NCBI GenBank assembly: GCA_907163375.1
Contig: CAJQUW010012632.1
Coordinates: forward strand, 62,001-126,000
DNA length: 64,000 bases
Reading direction: 5' to 3'
Source of the DNA: Prostheceraeus crozeri
Taxonomy: Eukaryota; Platyhelminthes; Polycladida; Euryleptidae
The notes under the pieces were generated by a model. It was not told the DNA's origin, did no database searches, and worked only from the letters and a program-made list of their open reading frames with translations. The position numbers were made by a program, and so were the translations under genes. This document shows positions 60,406 to 64,000 of the stretch, one piece after another. The number at the start of each line of letters is the position of its first letter. Position 1 is the first letter of the stretch.

Positions 60406-63400
60406 AACGCCGAACCTATATGCAGTCACACTCCAAAAGTAGCGGTTTTACAATAAACTAGCAACTTCGTGCGGCCCCCGTTCGAGGATTCTATCCGACA
60501 AAAAAACTGCAATTATATTTTGTCGTTCAAGAGTCGACAGTTGAAAACAAAACGTCTACTGGGGCTCTTGATGAACATAGAAGAAGCAATTAGAAAATAA
60601 GTAGCCTAGGCTATATACTATAATGCATGATGTCAAAACGAACATTCTTCGTTCTATATATAGAATAATGAATTTTTCAACTTGCGACGAATGTTAGCTG
60701 CCTCTTCGACTAAGCAATGTATGTCATGTATACCTTGATGAATCTCTTCTGGCATATCCACTGACCGGGTATGAATTCACAGATTAAGCCATTATTGTAC
60801 ATGCCCAAGCCCGCAAAAATCGAAATGTCCGCGACGGGCCCCACACCAGGGCATCAGAACGAACTACGATTGTAGGACTGACAATTTTTCAACTAGTGGG
60901 GAGATGAAGTGCTTCATGACACAACAATATGTTTCCAGGCGAAAGCGTGGTCAGCATAAAGACCGTTCGAAATCACAGTTCGCACCGATATTACAGACAT
61001 TCATGTTGCCATACGCGATGTTCTATCCACTTAGATTGACTATAGATATGACCAAAATGTTTTATAGCCACCTTCGTCGATGAAAAATAACTATTTTCGC
61101 TTGTGAGTGTAAAAAACGAGCATCTTTTCCAAAAATATCTCAAGATGATATGATAGAATTTTATTTAACGCTACTTTCGATTACATGTAGAGGCCAATTA
61201 ATAAGCAGTTAGCAACAATCTATAATCTTGTAGAAAATGAAGTTCTGATTCCGTCAAAAAATCTTAGAATGTTCGATTGACTACATGGAGTAAAGAAATT
61301 AACAAATTTTTCTTTACCATCCAGAAAAACTTGATATTGACACCCCACAGTATACCCTACCCAATCTGTATTTATCAGATGAGGATATTTTTAACAATTG
61401 AGGTGAGGATAGCCTAGGAAAATCTCATTTAACGTGACCGCCCAACCACAGCTGGCGGGGTTCTCATCCATTTCTGCTGAATCAACTTTTTGTAACATCA
61501 TCGGCTGGGTTTCTGACCAAATTGGAGATACAACTTTCCATTTTCATTTTTCCATGCTAAGACCCTTGATCATTTCACATCGATACTATTATCTCTCGGC
61601 ACATCTTTTCATGCTGAATGAAGCTAGATCCCGTTTAGTGATAATCCACACTTTTAATATTCGCATCTAGTGAGTTTACTACCTTCAACATCCGTCCGTC
61701 CGCTTCTAATTTCATTTGACTAATTCCAATAACACAAAGCATCCAATAAATCCAGCTTTCCGTACAATAGGACATGGAAACGAAATATTGCAGCTGTCTC
61801 ATCTATAAATAGATTACGAGCGACTCCTTTCATTAGCATCCCATTTTGTTGCTGTCAGTGGAATCTGGTTTGAACTACAGAGATATAAATTGAAAATAAA
61901 TAACATCCGCATGCAGCCAACTAATTCAATAGTCTTGATGCATTGACATTTTTTTACCGACCACTTCATCACCACAATTTATTTCTATGCTAAAGCTATG
62001 ATTGGAAAACTTTGTCATAGCGGAGACGAGGTTCTTTCTTCTTCAATAAGATGAAAATCTAAAAAATGAGGTGGAATAAGGACAGAAATGGAAAGAAAGG
62101 AAAAAACGAGGAAAATGAATACAAGGGCAACTAAATGAAGCTAAATGAAAGAAATACATCTATCAATCAGCTTTAAAGAATTTCATCATTATGATATACA
62201 TCATGATATTCCACACTGCTTTGTAATGCTACATAAGCTAAGGTAAGCTACAACAAGGACACACTAGTTAATGTTAATTTTGAAACATACAAACTACATA
62301 CGTGCACATGTGCATGTAGTACAATATACCTGCCAGTGTATGTACACAAAAATCAACTTCCTTTCAGAAGTTTTTATTGGGTCCAGTTGTTCTGATCCGA
62401 TATAGATAACTAGTGAATTTTTTACCAGTCAAGCAAGATTACACTTATGATGATGAATTTTGGCCTTCACGCTTTTCTAAGTTATTATTTTTGGTTTCGA
62501 ATGTGAAACTGGACCCAGTCTTGAGTGATGAATTACGTGTCATCCGTAGTTCATCATTATAAGTGCTGAATTTATAACTTCAATTTATTTTCTTTACATT
62601 AGCACGCCTGGTTCGTAGAAGTTCATTTATTCCTTCAAGCACTTTTGCCTTACGCAAAATACCGAAATTGCAAGTTGTAAATAGGGCTTACAAACTAAGA
62701 CACTACAGTGGCGGAGAAGGGCATTTGTTACATCCTTAATGCAACACACGCCAAAAAAAAACATTCTTCTTTCGTAATTCTTTATTTCGGCCTAGTTTTC
62801 CCATTATTGATAAGTGCCAGCCAATCACAGCCATGTGCTGGATGCGGAAAAGGCCTCCTAAATCAAGTGGCCGCCATATTTGGATCTGTGATACATTTTT
62901 TAACATTTCGATATTCGAGAATTATCCCATTTCATCACACACTGATGGACATAAATGTCACATTGCATCAGATACTGATGGAAAAACAAAGTCAAATTTG
63001 ACACATGCCAATGAACAGAAATTGACAGTCCTTGATGATCCTTTCATGACAATGAATTGAAATTGAAGCTTCAGTTTTGCACTAGCTGCTGAATTTAAAA
63101 AGGCTGAGCATGCAACATGATATTGACAAAACGGGGCAATATCGGGCAAAATCGATGAACCCCTACTGGTCTCGCTTACTACTAAAAAAGCTCATTTATA
63201 CAGATACACAAACTAGAGGATTTAAGTAACAGGACCTTTAGGTGTCCAATATCTACCCCCACAATTTGAGGTAATAACGAAAAGCCCGGGGTTAAACAAG
63301 GCACTTGATTTTAAGTGAAGTGAAGAAATTCCACTCAAGCGTTACAGTTTTATTACAATTGTGATTTGTATTAATTGGCTCTCACTTTCATGATAATCAT

Positions 63401-64000
63401 GGATAAACAAAAGCAATCTGAAGTGTTCAATATAAATCTGTTCACCATATTAATTCGCAGAAAAACCGGAAACTCGAAATTTTGTTTCCAGGTAAGAAAT
63501 ATCACTGTTTTATCGGCTTGTACATATAGCTCTTCTTGAATAACACAAAAATCACCTTAGTCACTTGGCAAAAAGTTCAGAAGACTTTCAGAAAGCTTGG
63601 TAGAAGACTTTTATTTCAAGGAATTCGTAATACCGCTTTCCAGTATTAAATACTGATAAACGAAGACTTCTTGAAAATTGATGAATTGCTAGCTCTCTAA
63701 TATGATCTCTATTACAAGCCTGTTTTACTTTTGTCATTACAGGTGACAACCGTCCTAACCGATGAGCAATTATTACCAAAGTACATGTCATCCAATGAGG
63801 TTGCATTTCAGACTTGTGAAGTAATCTATGGGCACACTAAAGGACTTTTTACCCACTTGTTACACGCGGGACAATTCCATGTCGCGTATGCCACGGCGAG
63901 TGTGCCTAGTGTTACACACACGACAATTGTCAAAATAATTTATTTTCACATGCGACAGCAAAAAGTATATGAAAAGTACAAAGTACATGATAGTCTATGA
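60406..64000. other. 5' intron sequence of the GRK gene, nothing firm
   Basis: The missing N-terminal GRK exon was looked for on the minus strand and not found. CCAATCAC (62821-62828) and GCCGCCATATT (62870-62880) resemble CCAAT-box and YY1-type sites about 40 bp apart, which could mark a promoter or a transposon end. The open frame at 63731-64000 begins just after a CATTACAG acceptor-like site but matches nothing I know. Confidence 0.4.

Noticed and set aside
62708-63060. Two overlapping frames with a Cys-rich CAGCGKG patch
   Set aside because: No domain is recognised and the frames overlap each other; possible CCAAT/YY1-like sites are noted instead with low confidence.

Overview
The window is part of an animal nuclear genome. 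It is AT-rich, has GT..AG introns, and holds long gene-poor stretches packed with decayed transposons: Penelope-like, hAT, pogo/mariner-like, LINE and SINE copies. There are no operons, no bacterial features and no rRNA or tRNA genes. The repeat mix suggests a marine invertebrate, but the phylum cannot be fixed from the sequence alone.

The one host gene I can support runs on the minus strand across almost the whole window. It is a G-protein-coupled receptor kinase of the GRK2/GRK3 (beta-adrenergic receptor kinase) type. Seven consecutive coding exons are visible at 59595-59671, 59462-59532, 53483-53584, 27864-27950, 11125-11186, 6032-6083 and 3526-3617. All have canonical GT..AG borders and compatible phases. 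Together they encode the whole RGS-homology region and run into the kinase domain as far as the glycine-rich ATP loop. The first exon or exons should lie beyond 64000, and the rest of the kinase domain and the PH domain beyond position 1. Introns range from 62 bp to about 25.5 kb. Everything else in the window is intron filled with mobile DNA.

Regions: 1-3525 holds a degenerate tandem repeat and a Penelope-type 3' tail relic. 3618-6031 holds an unidentified GC-richer retroposon-like block and a 120-bp-arm inverted repeat. 6084-11124 holds copy 1 of a 2.48-kb terminal-inverted-repeat (TIR) element. 11187-27863 holds a long inverted repeat, a broken 3.2-kb hAT transposon with a perfect palindrome inside its transposase, a hAT MITE (small non-autonomous DNA transposon) nested in another TIR element, a tandem duplication and a LINE fragment. 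27951-53482 holds several MITEs, a pogo-like element, a GC-rich island and a minisatellite, followed by the most striking structure. That structure is a 6.3-kb foldback-like element (44481-50759) with CATTAATG-rich satellite arrays of different period at its two ends, and a Penelope-like element inside it whose flanking direct repeats carry hammerhead-ribozyme cores. A SINE and a further inverted repeat with Penelope-like tail sequence follow. 53585-59461 holds copy 2 of the 2.48-kb element and a second LINE fragment. 59672-64000 has no recognisable gene.

All family calls come from reading motifs by eye. No database search was run.
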